Assembly (NCBI GenBank): GCA_905250885.1
Contig: CAJNOQ010000084.1
Location: 1 to 64,000 of the forward strand
Direction of reading: 5' to 3'
Source of the DNA: Didymodactylos carnosus
Lineage: Eukaryota > Rotifera > Eurotatoria > Philodinida > Philodinidae
DNA length: 64,000 bases
Below are positions 35,443-47,390 of the stretch, piece by piece; the stretch's first letter is position 1; each line of letters begins with the position of its first letter. Below the pieces are notes generated by a model that saw only the letters and a program-made list of their open reading frames with translations, searched no databases and had not been told where the DNA came from. A program made the position numbers and the translations under genes.

Positions 35443-36579
35443 CTAAACAAATGAAGATGGATAAAAAAATGGACCACGACCCGCTCGTCGACCACCATAG
35501 CCAAAAACGCCGTGTTGTTGTTTTTCATGTACAATATTAAATTTACCTAAAGAAAATATACTTTGACAATATTTATCTGATTGAAAAAGAAAATATTTTG
35601 ACTATACTCAATGTTTTCAAATAAACTTACTTATATAATCATTCAATGTATTTATTTCTTGTGTACAGCACGCTAATAGAGCGAGTAATGCAACATCTGA
35701 CTGTTGAATATTAAAATCATCACGAAACAATTGATTATTATTATCGTCTGTATTCATTATTGGTAATCGTTGACACAATGAACCAATTTCTCTTAATAAA
35801 TCATCATTTCGTGGTAATATATTATTTTTAATTGCTTTTATATATTCTAGTAACAATAACATACGTTGATATAATAAACGTATTGCATTATATTGAATAT
35901 GTATTTGTTCGGTAACCATTGATGTATCTGATGAATCTGTTACAGAATAACGTGCCACATGATCAATACCAATTCTTTCAGCTTCTTCTGTAATCAAAGT
36001 GTATGTTATTTCAATAAAATCAATTTTTGTCCCATCACTATTACTATTTGGTAAAATATCAATACTTGTCTCATAGACATGTATCGGTAATTCATTACTA
36101 ACACCAAATGGATCTAAACGTAGGAATAGTGGACTTTCATTTAATTGTATTAACTGTTGATAAAAATCGCTCATTAAACCAACATTCAATTCGCTACCAA
36201 TTGCATACCAACCACTAAAATCTAAATCACCTTGAACTTTTTTAATTGATTCTAATTTTTTACTTAAATCATCCAAATCAATAATAATATTATTTATTGT
36301 ATTTAATTGTTTATTAACAGTTATTTTAAATTCAAATGTATCACATAATTCAATATGACGACCTTTATGTTTACCGAGTAATGCACCAAAAACTTGAATA
36401 TTAGAGGATGAGGGTGTTGTCGATGTGATAGCAGTAGTCGATGATGTAGTGCGAGGTTGATTTTGGACACGTACTCTTGTGTAATGTTCAGCTACATTCA
36501 TAATAACGAGAGGATGTAATGATAGTGTTACACTACTACCAGTTAATGGAACTTTCGTGATTGTTGATGATGAATCCAT
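35443..36579 (-). CDS. CSN6: COP9 signalosome subunit 6 (MPN-domain, non-catalytic)
   Basis: Scaffold subunit of the COP9 signalosome, which removes NEDD8 from cullin-RING ligases; CSN6 pairs with the catalytic subunit CSN5. Two exons, 35,631-36,579 and 35,443-35,546, with an 84-nt intron, give 350 aa. The MPN domain (about 18-165) begins VTLSLHPLVIMNVAEH, contains FGALLGKHKGRHIEL and lacks the JAMM HxH...D residues, as expected. The family hallmark ITYTLITEEAERIGIDHVAR is at about 191-210, followed by the helical C-terminal region. Two oddities: a Ser/Thr-rich insertion of about 20 residues (42-60) before IQVFGALLG, and a Gly/Arg C-terminus (GVFGYGGRRAGRGPFF) longer than the human one. I chose ATG 36,579 (MDSSSTITK); an upstream in-frame extension is hydrophobic and unlike the family. 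Confidence 0.95.
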
Positions 36580-37474
36580 TTTGTCGAACTGGCTATTGAT
36601 CTTTAAATAAAACATGATTGAACATGTAACTATCCATCTTAATATGTGAAGTATAAGCAAGATCTTCTTTATTTTTGTGAACGTTGATGTCCTACTTCGA
36701 ATACAAAATTGCAAAAAAAAAAGTTTAATTTGTATTTTTGCTATTTTGAGTTTTTTGTTTTTTATTTAGTTTTTTAAAAAGATGTCTTTTTCAAACAATG
36801 TACATGCATTTTTTTTTCGGAATATTAATATAACAATGAGAATTCAATACGTGGTATTTTTTGTTTTTTTTGGTTACAAAGAAAAAGAGAAAACCAACAA
36901 CCAAAGAAACGTCAAACCACACAAAATACATAAATGAAGAAATAACGATAACGAAAGAAAGATGACTATTATAAGTAATAATAAACCAGAGAAACAAACG
37001 ATCATTGCTGCTTTAAGTATTTTAGCGTTTTTTTTTACGCATCGAAAAATTTCTATACATTGAGAATTGAACACACAAAAAAAAAAACAATAATTATAAA
37101 AAGATTTTTTTTTTTTGGAGGGGAGGACGAACATTACCCAATAAATCTGAACAACATACATAAATGCTTGACTAAAATACAAAAGAAAAAATAGCTGACA
37201 AAAGCACGTTCGAATAAAAATGAAATCATCCTTGTTTTTCTTACTACTCTTACACTAATTCTAGATGAGTACGTGCAACTAAAAAAGCTTCATTTTAGAA
37301 ACAAGCTAAGCTGTGTGTGTATGTGTGATCTTTAGACAGATCTGTCAAACAGACCTGTTTTGTGACTTGATATAAACTACACAACAACAAAAAAATGACA
37401 CCGATAATATTCAAGTGGGTATGTGAATGCAGTGAAGAAAAACATCGAAAGAAAAAAATAATCATAAGCATCTT
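36580..37474. promoter_or_regulatory. Interval between USP44/49 and CSN6
   Basis: 895 bases of AT-rich DNA separate the USP stop from the CSN6 start, both on the minus strand. It should hold the USP 3' UTR and the CSN6 promoter or trans-splice site. No specific motif can be named. Confidence 0.4.
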
Positions 37475-40400
37475 TCAACTATTCGCTGATGACGATACAA
37501 CAGTTGTGAATATTTGACTAACACTCGATGGTAACGGTTCTTGTTTTGTTAACCGATTACGCACAGTAAATACATCAGCCATTATCGATGATGGTGATGT
37601 TGATGGAGAAACAATATTAGATGATGGACTGATCGTACGATAAAATGATGGAGATTTAACAACATTGCCAGTTGACAGCTGTTCTACAAAAGTCATTCTC
37701 AATAGTGGTGGATTTGTGGTGTTTTGTGTGACCATTGGTGATAAAATCGTTGGTGTGGTTGATGCTACGCTTACGGATATACCTGCTGGTATTTTTTCAG
37801 TTAAACGCTGAATCCGAACACGTCCAAGCCGTCTAAAATGATAATTATCAACATCAAGAACACAAATTCAACATTAAAACACAATCTTACTTAAGATCTG
37901 TAGTTTGATGAGTTTGTTTCGTTATTGAGATTGGAGAAGAATTTTGTGTTATATCCGAAGACACAATAGTTTGTATATTTTCAATCTAATTAAAATTCAT
38001 TCTACTTTAAAACTATCTGCAAACTTCTATAGTCATAGATTATTCTTACTTTTTTGACTTCACCGGTTGTATTCACTATTGCTGTTGATAGTGATGGTTC
38101 TGATAGTGGCACTGATTTTCTTGGGCGTCGTTTACCTGAAAAAAAGATAGCTATACATACATACTAGATTTTTTATTTCTAAGCTAATCGTTATGACGTA
38201 GGAAATTAGGCAAATAGAATTTTTCTACGACAGTAACTCATGTTTATTTGATGAGAGTATTCTTAAGAGTACTGAAATGATATCGATATAGAACTCAAAC
38301 AAAAGTAAAATTATAAATCATTACAATAATCGAGAGAAACAACTTACGTGAAAATGACAATGCTGATCTTTTTCGCCGTCTTATTGGTTTTTTTCGAGTC
38401 ATTGTTACACCATCTGAAATCTGATTACTTGAAACATTTATAGATTGACCAGGCTTTTTTCTTGTTGTCACTGCAATTGTTGTTATTTGTGAAGTTGTGT
38501 TACTATGTTGCGTACTATTTAAAGACGATTTAGAACGAGAAGTTAAACCTAAATAAGGAAGAAAAAAAACCTAAACTAAAATAGATACGCATTTCAAAAT
38601 AATATTTGAACATACGTGTTGAACAATAATTATGTATTGGAATACATGTTTTTACTACTGGTGTTTTTCGTCGACGTTTTGATGGTGAAGGCCCAATATC
38701 ATCTGACACCCTTGAACTATCCACTGGAGAATTTTAAAAAAAAGAAGAGATTGTCAATATCGGTAGATCATGATGTATCGTGTATGACATACCATTACAT
38801 GAATGACTACGAATAGCAAAGTTGAGTGATTGAGCACGACGTCTCAGACCTGGATCTAAGACAAAAGAATATGTAAAGATAGTTGTTAGGTAGAGATAAG
38901 TAAAAAAACTCGGTTGGTTTAATCAGTGTATAAACTTCTCGATGTCACATGAATATTTACCCAAGTTTTTCTCTCTCTCTCTCTTTGAATTCTCCTTTAT
39001 AAATTATATTTTCTTTATTATATATCCTACACAGTCATTTTATTTTTTTCTCATTTTCTTTCTTTTTACATTGATTCGCATATATGCGGTTTAACGTACA
39101 TCTAATACGGGCTTTCTCTACTTTATCTTATTTAAAACTCGTTTCTTCCTTCTTGAATAAAGTTAAATTAGATGAAACAAAACATACCGAATTTGACACA
39201 TAATGATTTTAAGCTATTTACAACATAGGCTTGTGTTAACTGCGGTTGAACAACAATCTTGTTCGACTGTTTTTTAAGAGCTAAACAATATTAAATAACA
39301 CGATGTGTATTTTATTGACTAAGTAAGATTGAAGGAGTTCATACTTGGTTCGGTATATTGTTTTATCGGTTGTTGTTGTTGTTGTTGTTTGTCGATAGTT
39401 GTTGCTGCTTTTATAGCTGTCGTACTAACATCATTAACATTATTTACTGACAACGCTCGACGACGTTTGCGTGAAGAACGTACTGGACCTATAATGAAAC
39501 AAAGAACTAGTCTATATATATACGAAAAAAATATATAATGAATATACTTTGCTGTTGAGATGGTGGTACAGATGAGTTTATATTGCATTGCTGAGATAAA
39601 CGTGAATCGGCTACTGAATCCAATGACGATGGTGTTGTTGTTGCACATCGACTATAGACTAGAATATAGGCATCAGCTGTTTTAACTGACTCAAATGTTG
39701 TGGTTTCAACAACATGATCATCGCAACGAATCCATTCGCCTATAATAATAAAAAAATGTAATTTGTTTGTAATGATAATTGTAATGTAATGTAATAAACA
39801 GAATAATTTATTTACCTAATGCATCATTATAACAAAATGAAACAAAATGTCCAGTATTAATACTTTTTCCATAGTGTACAACAACACCGCGTAGACGATA
39901 CTGACAGTTATTTAAATCTTCGTTTCCTTCGGAAGAAGTAGTCTGTTGTGATTGTGGATTGGTAAAAAATGTTTTTTTGCTATTCTGACGAGTGTTATTA
40001 TTAATAGTAGAGCTACTATTATACATATTCTGATTATGTGATGTTTGACAACAATACGGTGCCATATCAAGATATTCATCAAAATTCACATGTAATGTTA
40101 TTTTATGTGACAATGGTGCCTGACGAGATGTCTGACGTCGAAGATTTGTCTGCGGTAATGATCTAAAGGGATAAAATAAAGAAACGTTCGAGCAGAAATA
40201 TAATCAATGTCAGCAACGAAAATTTAAAAGCTAATCAATTAAGAAAATGGAAGGTCAACATATTGTAAACCATTCAATTAGTACAAACCTAAATCGTCTC
40301 AACACTAAGTGTAGTACTTGTGGTAGTTTCGATATTAATAAACGTTTTTGTGCGCGTGTGCCCTCCTTCGATGCGCTACGAACTAAAATTTAAAATAGAT

Positions 40401-41712
40401 TTAAAATATTTGTTTTTAGAAATAAAATAAGAACATTACCAGCACACTGCGAACATTGAAATGGTGTGGATAATGCTTCCCACTGATAAAACTGAGATAA
40501 CATATCTGTTAAATGACACGAGCGACGGCGACTAGAACCGCGTGAATCACAAAGCATTTTTTCTGAAAATGTTAATGTAATAAACGTCTCATCCGTATTT
40601 GTTATCGATGTACGATGACATTGTTCACACAAAATCTAATTGAAACAATTAAATAAAAGCATTAAAATTTCTACTTTACAACATCTTCATAAATAAAAAC
40701 TAAATACCTGACTTTCTGACGAAAAACCTAATAAATGGCTAATGATATTTGTGTCAGCTAATTTATTCGTTTTGATTTCTTCTGTAATAGCTGATAATAG
40801 CGCTCTAAAATACAACGGGTTTCAATAATCCATTAAAAATAGATCATTAATAAAGAATTGTCTTACTCCAAAAATTCTTGTGCATCTTCCATTGCACATG
40901 GTTCAAAACACGGTAGAAGGTGTCTTATCGCTGCAACTATACTCAACGGACTGAATGTTTGACACTTTCCAGACCACAAAATGTTGAATATGCCATGCAA
41001 TTCATAAGCTAGATAACTGTAATGAAAAAATTATGCCAATTCTTATTCATACAAACCAGTTAAATTTACATACCAAGGCACACGCATTGCCTGTGTTTCA
41101 AGCGTTTTTAATAAACTACGACTTCCACCCTTCAGGCGTGGAGGATGTTCGTGTGATAGTGATCCAGTCTAAAATAAAAAGAAAACATACGTTTTTTTTA
41201 ATAAAATTAATATTCGTTGCTGTTTACCATTGAAACGTCTGATGGCTGTTCAAGTCCAAGACTTTCGAAACTCATTGAACAAATTGCATCACAGAATTGT
41301 GGAACATGGCTAAACAAAAATATACACACACACACATCTTTCATTGTGCTAAATTTTGAGAATAATCCATTACCTCAAAAGTTGCAAGATACAATTAACA
41401 TAACATGTGTTTCCTAAATTGTACAAGCCAGTGTTACCACGAATTGGTACTTTTAGTTGTGTTTTCATTCTAAATAAAGAAAAAAAAAACTGGATAAAAT
41501 AAGTGGATTCAAAACAAACAACTTTACAAGCAAACTTACAATGGAAATGTTGAATAAGATGGTGTTTTTTTCACATCAGAAACCGAATTCTTTATAGTAT
41601 TATTGTTATCAGTATTTGAACATAAAGATGGGATTATAACTGGCGATGAAGAACATACAGTTTGTTTCGGAATAATTGTCATATTTTTCAGTGGAATTGG
41701 TTCCGTCATCAT
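37475..41712 (-). CDS. Ubiquitin-specific protease, USP44/49-type catalytic domain with long basic Ser/Thr-rich tail
   Basis: Cysteine deubiquitinase. Eighteen exons, from the start: 41540-41712, 41374-41469, 41228-41309, 41074-41168, 40867-41016, 40708-40804, 40440-40635, 40289-40382, 39816-40162, 39548-39739, 39345-39488, 39188-39280, 38793-38855, 38616-38723, 38348-38548, 38050-38135, 37891-37985, 37475-37832. All are GT-AG and phase-consistent: 889 aa. Cys box NLGNTCYVN with Cys80; then YELHGIFNILWSGK, EDAQEFLE, zinc-binding CEQC and CSQC, VNFDEYLDMAPYCC, His433 in NTGHFVSF and Asp450 in WIRCDDH, so the triad is present. The DMAPYCC and GEWIRCDD blocks match USP44/49. Unlike those, no N-terminal ZnF-UBP is seen, and an Asn/Ser-rich insert of about 45 aa follows APYCC. 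Residues about 465-889 are a disordered tail with five basic patches (SSRKRRRAL, GLRRRAQS, PSKRRRKTP, IRRRKRSAL, RKRRPRKS) and a Gln6 run. Confidence 0.93.
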
Positions 41713-42489
41713 TTAATTTAGAGAGAAGAGAGAGACAAAGAGTAATTGTTGACAAGAGAAAAACAAGAGAAAAGAAAGAGATATTGTAAAAAGAATGAGA
41801 GTTAGATAATCGATATGAGTTCCTAAAATGAGATCGTTAATATTTAAGAAACTGTTGGCGTACATATCGTGGTAATATGTTGAATGTCTTTTTTTAGCTT
41901 CATCTTTCTTCGCTTCTCGAAGAAGTGACGCACGATTATGTGATATTGATACATATTATTCCGTGACTCTTCATGAACTTTATTTTTTTCTGCACGTTGA
42001 TATGATTTTTCTACAAAAAAACTGCAAGAGCAACACATTTTTTGAGCATGAACCAATGTTATTTTAGCACTGCATTTTTTTCAGATCTTTTCTATGCAAG
42101 GTGCTAGTTTGGAACCAATTGTGCAGGAATTATTAGCTTTCGCTATCAATGGATCTGAATAAATATTATTGCTTGTCGAATCTTCTATTAACAAACAAAC
42201 AGATGATGTTCTGCTGATTGAATTCTTATTCTATATGCATTCGAGAAGTTTTGTGTCTTTAAGAAACTATGTACACTAGGTGCCGGTGAGATTATGTTAT
42301 TTAAAAAAATCGCAACACTACAAACGTTTCCTTGGTAATTCAGCAGATATTTTCCCCAAAAAATTATTCTAACAACTTGTACTTCTCAATCAGTTATTTC
42401 TCAGGAAAGAATCAAAAATATACCACAAAAAATTACTACTGATAACATCGAGTTGATTGCACAACTTCAACTGTGGTACAGAATATAGG
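41713..42489. other. USP upstream flank with a possible exon or gene relic
   Basis: Minus-strand sequence at about 41,790-42,056 reads as charged, helix-prone peptide in two overlapping frames (KSYQRAEKNKVHEESRNN, then RASLLREAKKDEAKKRH in the next frame). This looks like one coding stretch split by a frameshift. It is not a ZnF-UBP domain and is not recognised. It could be a relic or a 5' exon of an unidentified gene. Confidence 0.3.
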
Positions 42490-42640
42490 CATAGAACAGT
42501 GAATTTAGTTCTGCAGTTTACTGCAAAGCTAAGTTCATGTGTTCGAATCTATATTCGTACAAAAATTGATTTTATATTTTTCGATAGTTTTAAGTTTAGA
42601 ATATTATAATGGAATATTTTTCCGCTTGTATTCTGACAGA
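42490..42640 (+). repeat. SINE-like repeat, copy B
   Basis: A tRNA-like 5' part (AGTTCTGCAGTTTACTGCAA, then AAGTTCATGTGTTCGAATCT with a B-box) is followed by the tail shared with 9,075-9,190 (TTGATTTTATATTTTTCGAT, TATAATGGAAT). The 5' half is better kept than in copy A, which is why I lean towards a tRNA-derived SINE. Confidence 0.55.
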
Positions 42641-43386
42641 ATAAAGCTTATACCAATAGATGTTTATCTTTCTTAAATAAAATAAATCTTTATATTTGTA
42701 AACACGGGTAAATTTTTTGTTTTGGATGTAGAAGATTCTTGAACAGTACAAATATTTCAATCAAAAATTTTCAATGAATGTCTGCTAGAGGTCAGTGCAC
42801 GAGTGCCATTTTGCACTGACTTGGCGCAACTTAGAGACTACTATGAATATCTTAAGCTGGAAGAGCACAAATATCATAAATACGAATAAACAGTGAAGTT
42901 TATTCTTCCTCTTGAATGCAACAGGCGCATATTACGCACATTATACATATATAGTATGCGCGCATTATAAATAGTATTCGCTTTTTGATATACTCTCTAT
43001 TGTACTATTTGCAGCTGTGTGATTTTGTCTTCTGGACAGCCCTCTGTTCGTTTTATGTGCAATTGTAGGAATACAGCACATCATATATCCCCTGATAGAA
43101 CAAATTTTTTTTGGTAGTACCTACTAGAAGAAACAAAACTGACCAATATTTACATAAAATAATTATCCAATTAAATAATTAGTCAGATGTGCAGTATGTA
43201 AGTTCATATATTTGTAGCTTTATACGCATAGGCTTTAAATTCGACATCTTTATTGTTCAACTGCTATAGCGTAATGTAGACTTTCAACGTTTCGATTATA
43301 ATTATTGTAGAGAGCGCTGAGAATTAGGGATTGCATAGTTTCGGACCAATGCCGACTGGCGTTGGATGACTCATTTATAATTACTT
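42641..43386. other. Intergenic DNA
   Basis: Only a small hairpin (GTCAGTGCA ... TGCACTGAC at about 42,792-42,821) stands out. No gene. Confidence 0.4.
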
Positions 43387-43394
43387 ACTGCAGG
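43387..43394. repeat. Left target-site duplication of the hAT-type MITE
   Basis: ACTGCAGG, identical to 43,559-43,566; eight bases, as hAT transposases produce. Confidence 0.88.
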
Positions 43395-43558
43395 CAGTGT
43401 TTCTAACATTACGCGTACGCCTTTGTTCCAAAGCGTACGGTACGCGAACTAAATTGAAAATACGCTTTGTATCAACCAATAGGAAAAGACAGAACGACAA
43501 AATCCACGAATTACCACGTTTATGTACGCGCTGCTCAAAATTCTCATTAGAAACCCTG
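43395..43558. mobile_element. hAT-type MITE, 164 bp, nonautonomous
   Basis: The ends are CAGTGTTTCTAACATTACGC on the left and, read inward from the right, CAGGGTTTCTAATGAGAAT. The first 12 bases match with one mismatch and carry the CAG(T/G)G start typical of hAT elements. The interior holds several CGTACGC words. It is flanked by a perfect 8-bp direct repeat. The open frames through it on both strands are incidental. The intact target duplication implies the insertion is fairly young compared with other repeats here. Confidence 0.88.
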
Positions 43559-43566
43559 ACTGCAGG
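43559..43566. repeat. Right target-site duplication of the hAT-type MITE
   Basis: ACTGCAGG, the matching copy of 43,387-43,394. Confidence 0.88.
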
Positions 43567-46500
43567 AGTTCTTACACTCAATGGGGATCGTTTCTTCAAA
43601 TTTCCGAAGAATATAAAGCGCTAATGTGTTTGAAACAACTTTTAATGTAAATCCAAATTTAATTATATAGATACATCAATTGTGTTTAATGGAACTGATA
43701 CTCAATTAATAACATGGTAGACAAGCGTATTTGCGACTGTAATCCACCCATGAAGTCCAAATCCACGATAATATCCGCCATGATTGTAAAATCATACGTT
43801 CGTTTCATAGTGGAAAAAAAATCCACCATAACAAAAATCTCTATTAATAATACTGCTAGTATTCCAGGAGAGCTGCGCTCATTACAAACATGTTTTGTAT
43901 GCTTATTTCAAAGCTTCTGAATCAGTGAAACGGAGTTAGTCAGTAAAGTCTGTATTAATCACTTCTGCTTAGAATCACAAGTGGTTAACAGTGTAAGGTC
44001 TTAAAACCGAAATCAATGGTTGGTTATCAAAAAAATGTATTCTATCTGTTGTTTTCTGCTTTTTAATTTTCATTATAGCCCGATTCGTACCATTAACTGA
44101 TGAATCTTGAGCGTTTTAGTTCTTTCATATAGTGAATTGATCCAACATAGACGAATTTCGAAATCGTGACAAAAATTTATTTAGTCTTCTGCGGGAATAT
44201 CAGGGACTTTTTTTTCAAACTTTTCTCTGACTAGACAAAATTTTGTTCAGCTGTTAGGAATATATAGATATATACTGTTGGATATTCTCCCGAAACTTAC
44301 TGTTTCTTCCAGTATTGAAAGTTTCTAAGAATCTTTTAGTTTTCAAACATTGGAACGATTGAAATTTCTCGTTTCATAACACAGTTTTCAGAATAGCGCA
44401 TTTTTCAGAATAAAACAGTAGTGCAATTTTACGACTTTTTTCACATTTCACACTATTTCTGAGAAAATCCCCTCTCTCCATCTTTCGGTCCTCGCAATGT
44501 CTCTGCTTTGTACAAATTATGCCTAATCGAATACAGTCAACACTGAGAATAAAGGCAAACAATGTTCTTTTAATCCAAAAAATAATTTAAATTATGCTCA
44601 AGTTTTCATCCACAGATGTACAGAACAAAGTAAATAACACGTTAATTTGTTTTTTTCAGGGGGCATTTTATTTGTTTCAATTTGGAATTCTGATACTTTT
44701 TTTCAGAGCATCGAACGCCAATTTCTCATGCACTCGTTTGTATTATTCACCTTCTTGGAGTTGATGGAGTATATGAGTAATGAATATAGTCAATGGTCTT
44801 TGTTGTTAGCGACTATGGTACGACTTTTATATTGAAAAAAAAAAGACTTTTGTCGCGTGCTTCAAAAGAGAAAAGTAGTGAGTGATTTAATTTAAATTTG
44901 AAAAGAAAAAATGGATGGTCACAATTGTACAAAGACATTTTAGTTACCACTCAAAAAGAAAGAAAGGAAAAGAGAAAAAAACATTTCAGCAGCGTACAGG
45001 GCTTCTTCGAAGAAAAACACTTCAGTAATAAAAATTTGAATAGTAACGCCGCGAAAGTCTCAAGCGAGGGAAGGTATAAAAATTTTCTAAAATCAGAGAA
45101 TATTTTTTGAACGCGATAATCTTTTTGAAAAAAGTCTGCAATATCACAAAAAAGTATTAGAAAACAGGTGAAGAACTCTCGACGTTCCTCAATTTGTGTG
45201 AAACATATGGTACTTGCTAGATATGTGAAATATTCATGCTCATATAGTTTTCTGCACTCTACACGATACTACTTGCGCTAATGGATCATCTCACCTTCTT
45301 CGCTTGCCCAAGATCAGAGTACGTTAAATTTTCTCTTTGTAACTAAAATAGCTGCTTTTTCATATTTCTCAACAACGGAATAGGGCGTTTGAAATAACAG
45401 AGAGCATATTCGAGAAGAATTTTTCAAGCGAAAGTCGCTATTAGCTTCCATTGTCTTATAATTTCACTACCTAATCTAAATGGACAGAAACGTGCGTTTA
45501 CAAATCGTTCTTATAAACGAGACGTAATATCAGCATACTGTTTGATCAAAGGTGGAATTGTTTTTGATTGATAAAATATGTTACTAAGAGTCTATAATTT
45601 TGTAAAACGGTGACATACTTGAAACACCATTAATAAAGAGCACAAAATAAAAAAATTAATGTAAGACGATGTATCACCACATTCACGCGGCACTATCAAT
45701 TATGAATAGAATTAATCATGACGTTACTCCAAACAAACTAGATAAGTCGCGTTTTCGAACGATTTAATCTCGATTCGTCCCTAATTACTCACTCTTCCTT
45801 TTGATGTTGCCTTAGATGTTGTTTAATTTCACAAAGCCAATTAGAGTCGAATCGAGAGGACATATTTTAAAACAGCACTGTAAAGAACAGCACAATACAT
45901 TTCTGAAGGTTCTTAAATCTATGTATACTCTTTAAGGAGGACATTTCCCGCACAGATGAAACAGTGACTTTGAAACAATAGTTTTTACCCTGTTTCGCAA
46001 CTATAGCGAAGCTATAGTTCGAGTCCGGTTAAGCTTTTAGTATATTCGATCTTTTAAAACCACACCACTTCGAGAAATAAAAAAAGTTTGTAAGAGGCAC
46101 TTCTCTATCAACAGATTGTTCGATCAGTGTACTTCTTTTGCACTTTATGTTTGTTATAGTGTGTAGATGTGCCTTTTCTGTGGAGGAAAATTTATCCAAT
46201 TTGTGGTTTTTAAGATATTTTGGGTACAATGATCTTTTTTGTATTATACTGATAAGGATGTAAGTTACTGGCGCACTTAGGATAATTAATCGAATAACGC
46301 TTACGTGTAGGTTATTGCAAGTGAGTAGAAATTAATTACACTGTAATCTAGTTGTGCTGTTTTGTAATATTCGATTTAATTCCGTGCGACGTATGGAAAA
46401 AATTTATTAATCATCTACATACCAAGCACTATTAGTACTACTACTACAACTTAATCTAAAACCTTGTATTATAAAGACAAAAAAACTTCTATTAATTCAT

Positions 46501-46919
46501 TATTATTCTAGCGCTCACAATTCATTCGTTACGTTTTGCACCTCGGTTCTGTTTCACTTCATCACCTTTGTTTCACTGAGCTCCTTGAGTGTCACAAGTG
46601 TGTTTATTAAATAAAATTGTTTGTCTATGTCAAAAGTTTCAAACTCACAGGTTTACCAGTTTGCACTGTACTGAGGTCTATGTGAGCACTATGACGACCA
46701 GCAGATCTAACTTTCAGCGAGACAGGGACGGATCGACCTAGATCTTGTTTATATTAGCTCGAATATGATCAAAAAAAGGAAAAGAACATAGTTTGTATCT
46801 ATAGATAGTAACGAGTGAGTGTTTTTTAGCAAGCAGCTTTTTGTCTTTTAAAAGCTTCGATGCAGTTCATAAAATATGTCAGATTATCAAGTTTAACGTT
46901 ACCTGTGAGCATGTTCCAT
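43567..46919. other. Intergenic DNA
   Basis: No supported gene. Small structures only: an inverted repeat at 45,768-45,857, and AACTATAG-CGAAG-CTATAGTT at about 46,000-46,020 followed by a B-box-like GTTCGAGTCC that lacks a credible tRNA fold. Confidence 0.45.
45768..45857. repeat. Short imperfect inverted repeat
   Basis: TCTCGATTCGTCCCTAATTA at 45,768-45,787 pairs with CAATTAGAGTCGAATCGAGA at 45,838-45,857, about 20 bp with three or four mismatches around a 50-base loop. Possibly a small MITE end pair. Confidence 0.5.
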
Positions 46920-47390
46920 TAACATGATTTATGATTAATGGATTCATCAAGGATTAAAAATTTCATTCAAACGACAAATTAATTGTAATTAACTAATCAT
47001 GATTATGTAAGCCGCCATGTGGGTATTTTGTATCACGACAGCGTTAATCATGATTGAACTAATCTCGATTAATTTGCAAAGTGACTGCGATTTTAATCGT
47101 AATTATTTCTCTAATTGTGATTAAATTCATGCATACTGAACAAATTTCCATCATCGTCAAATTTTCGAACATCAATTTCGAAAAACTGTTCATTTATCTG
47201 GTATTGTCAAATAAATCTCTTGGTTTTTATCATTCAATTTAAATATTGAAAAGAACAAGAATGACATATATCAAGTTGAATATTTGTTTGTTGTTCTTAA
47301 TTATGACTTAATCTTTTATCATCATTTCCGTAATCACACTACAATCTTAATCATGATTAAAACAGCACTATTTGCAATTAATTCACAATT
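46920..47390. repeat. Cluster of TTAATCATGATTAA-type palindromic words
   Basis: TAATCATGATTA, TTAATCATGATTGA, TAATCTCGATTAA, TTTTAATCGTAATTA and TTAATCATGATTAAA recur through about 470 bases. The region is thus a loose array of self-complementary AT words. It may be a decayed MITE or satellite; homeodomain-like TAAT cores are abundant simply because of this. Confidence 0.5.

Noticed and set aside
36580-36714. N-terminal extension of CSN6 starting upstream of MDSSS
   Set aside because: It is hydrophobic and unlike any CSN6; the ATG at 36,579 matches the family start.
43381-43624. Opposed 72- and 75-codon open frames
   Set aside because: They lie across the hAT-type MITE and its flanks and are incidental.
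45985-46035. GTTCGAGTCC with a nearby hairpin as a tRNA gene
   Set aside because: The hairpin is an 8-bp palindrome, not an anticodon arm, and no acceptor stem can be formed.
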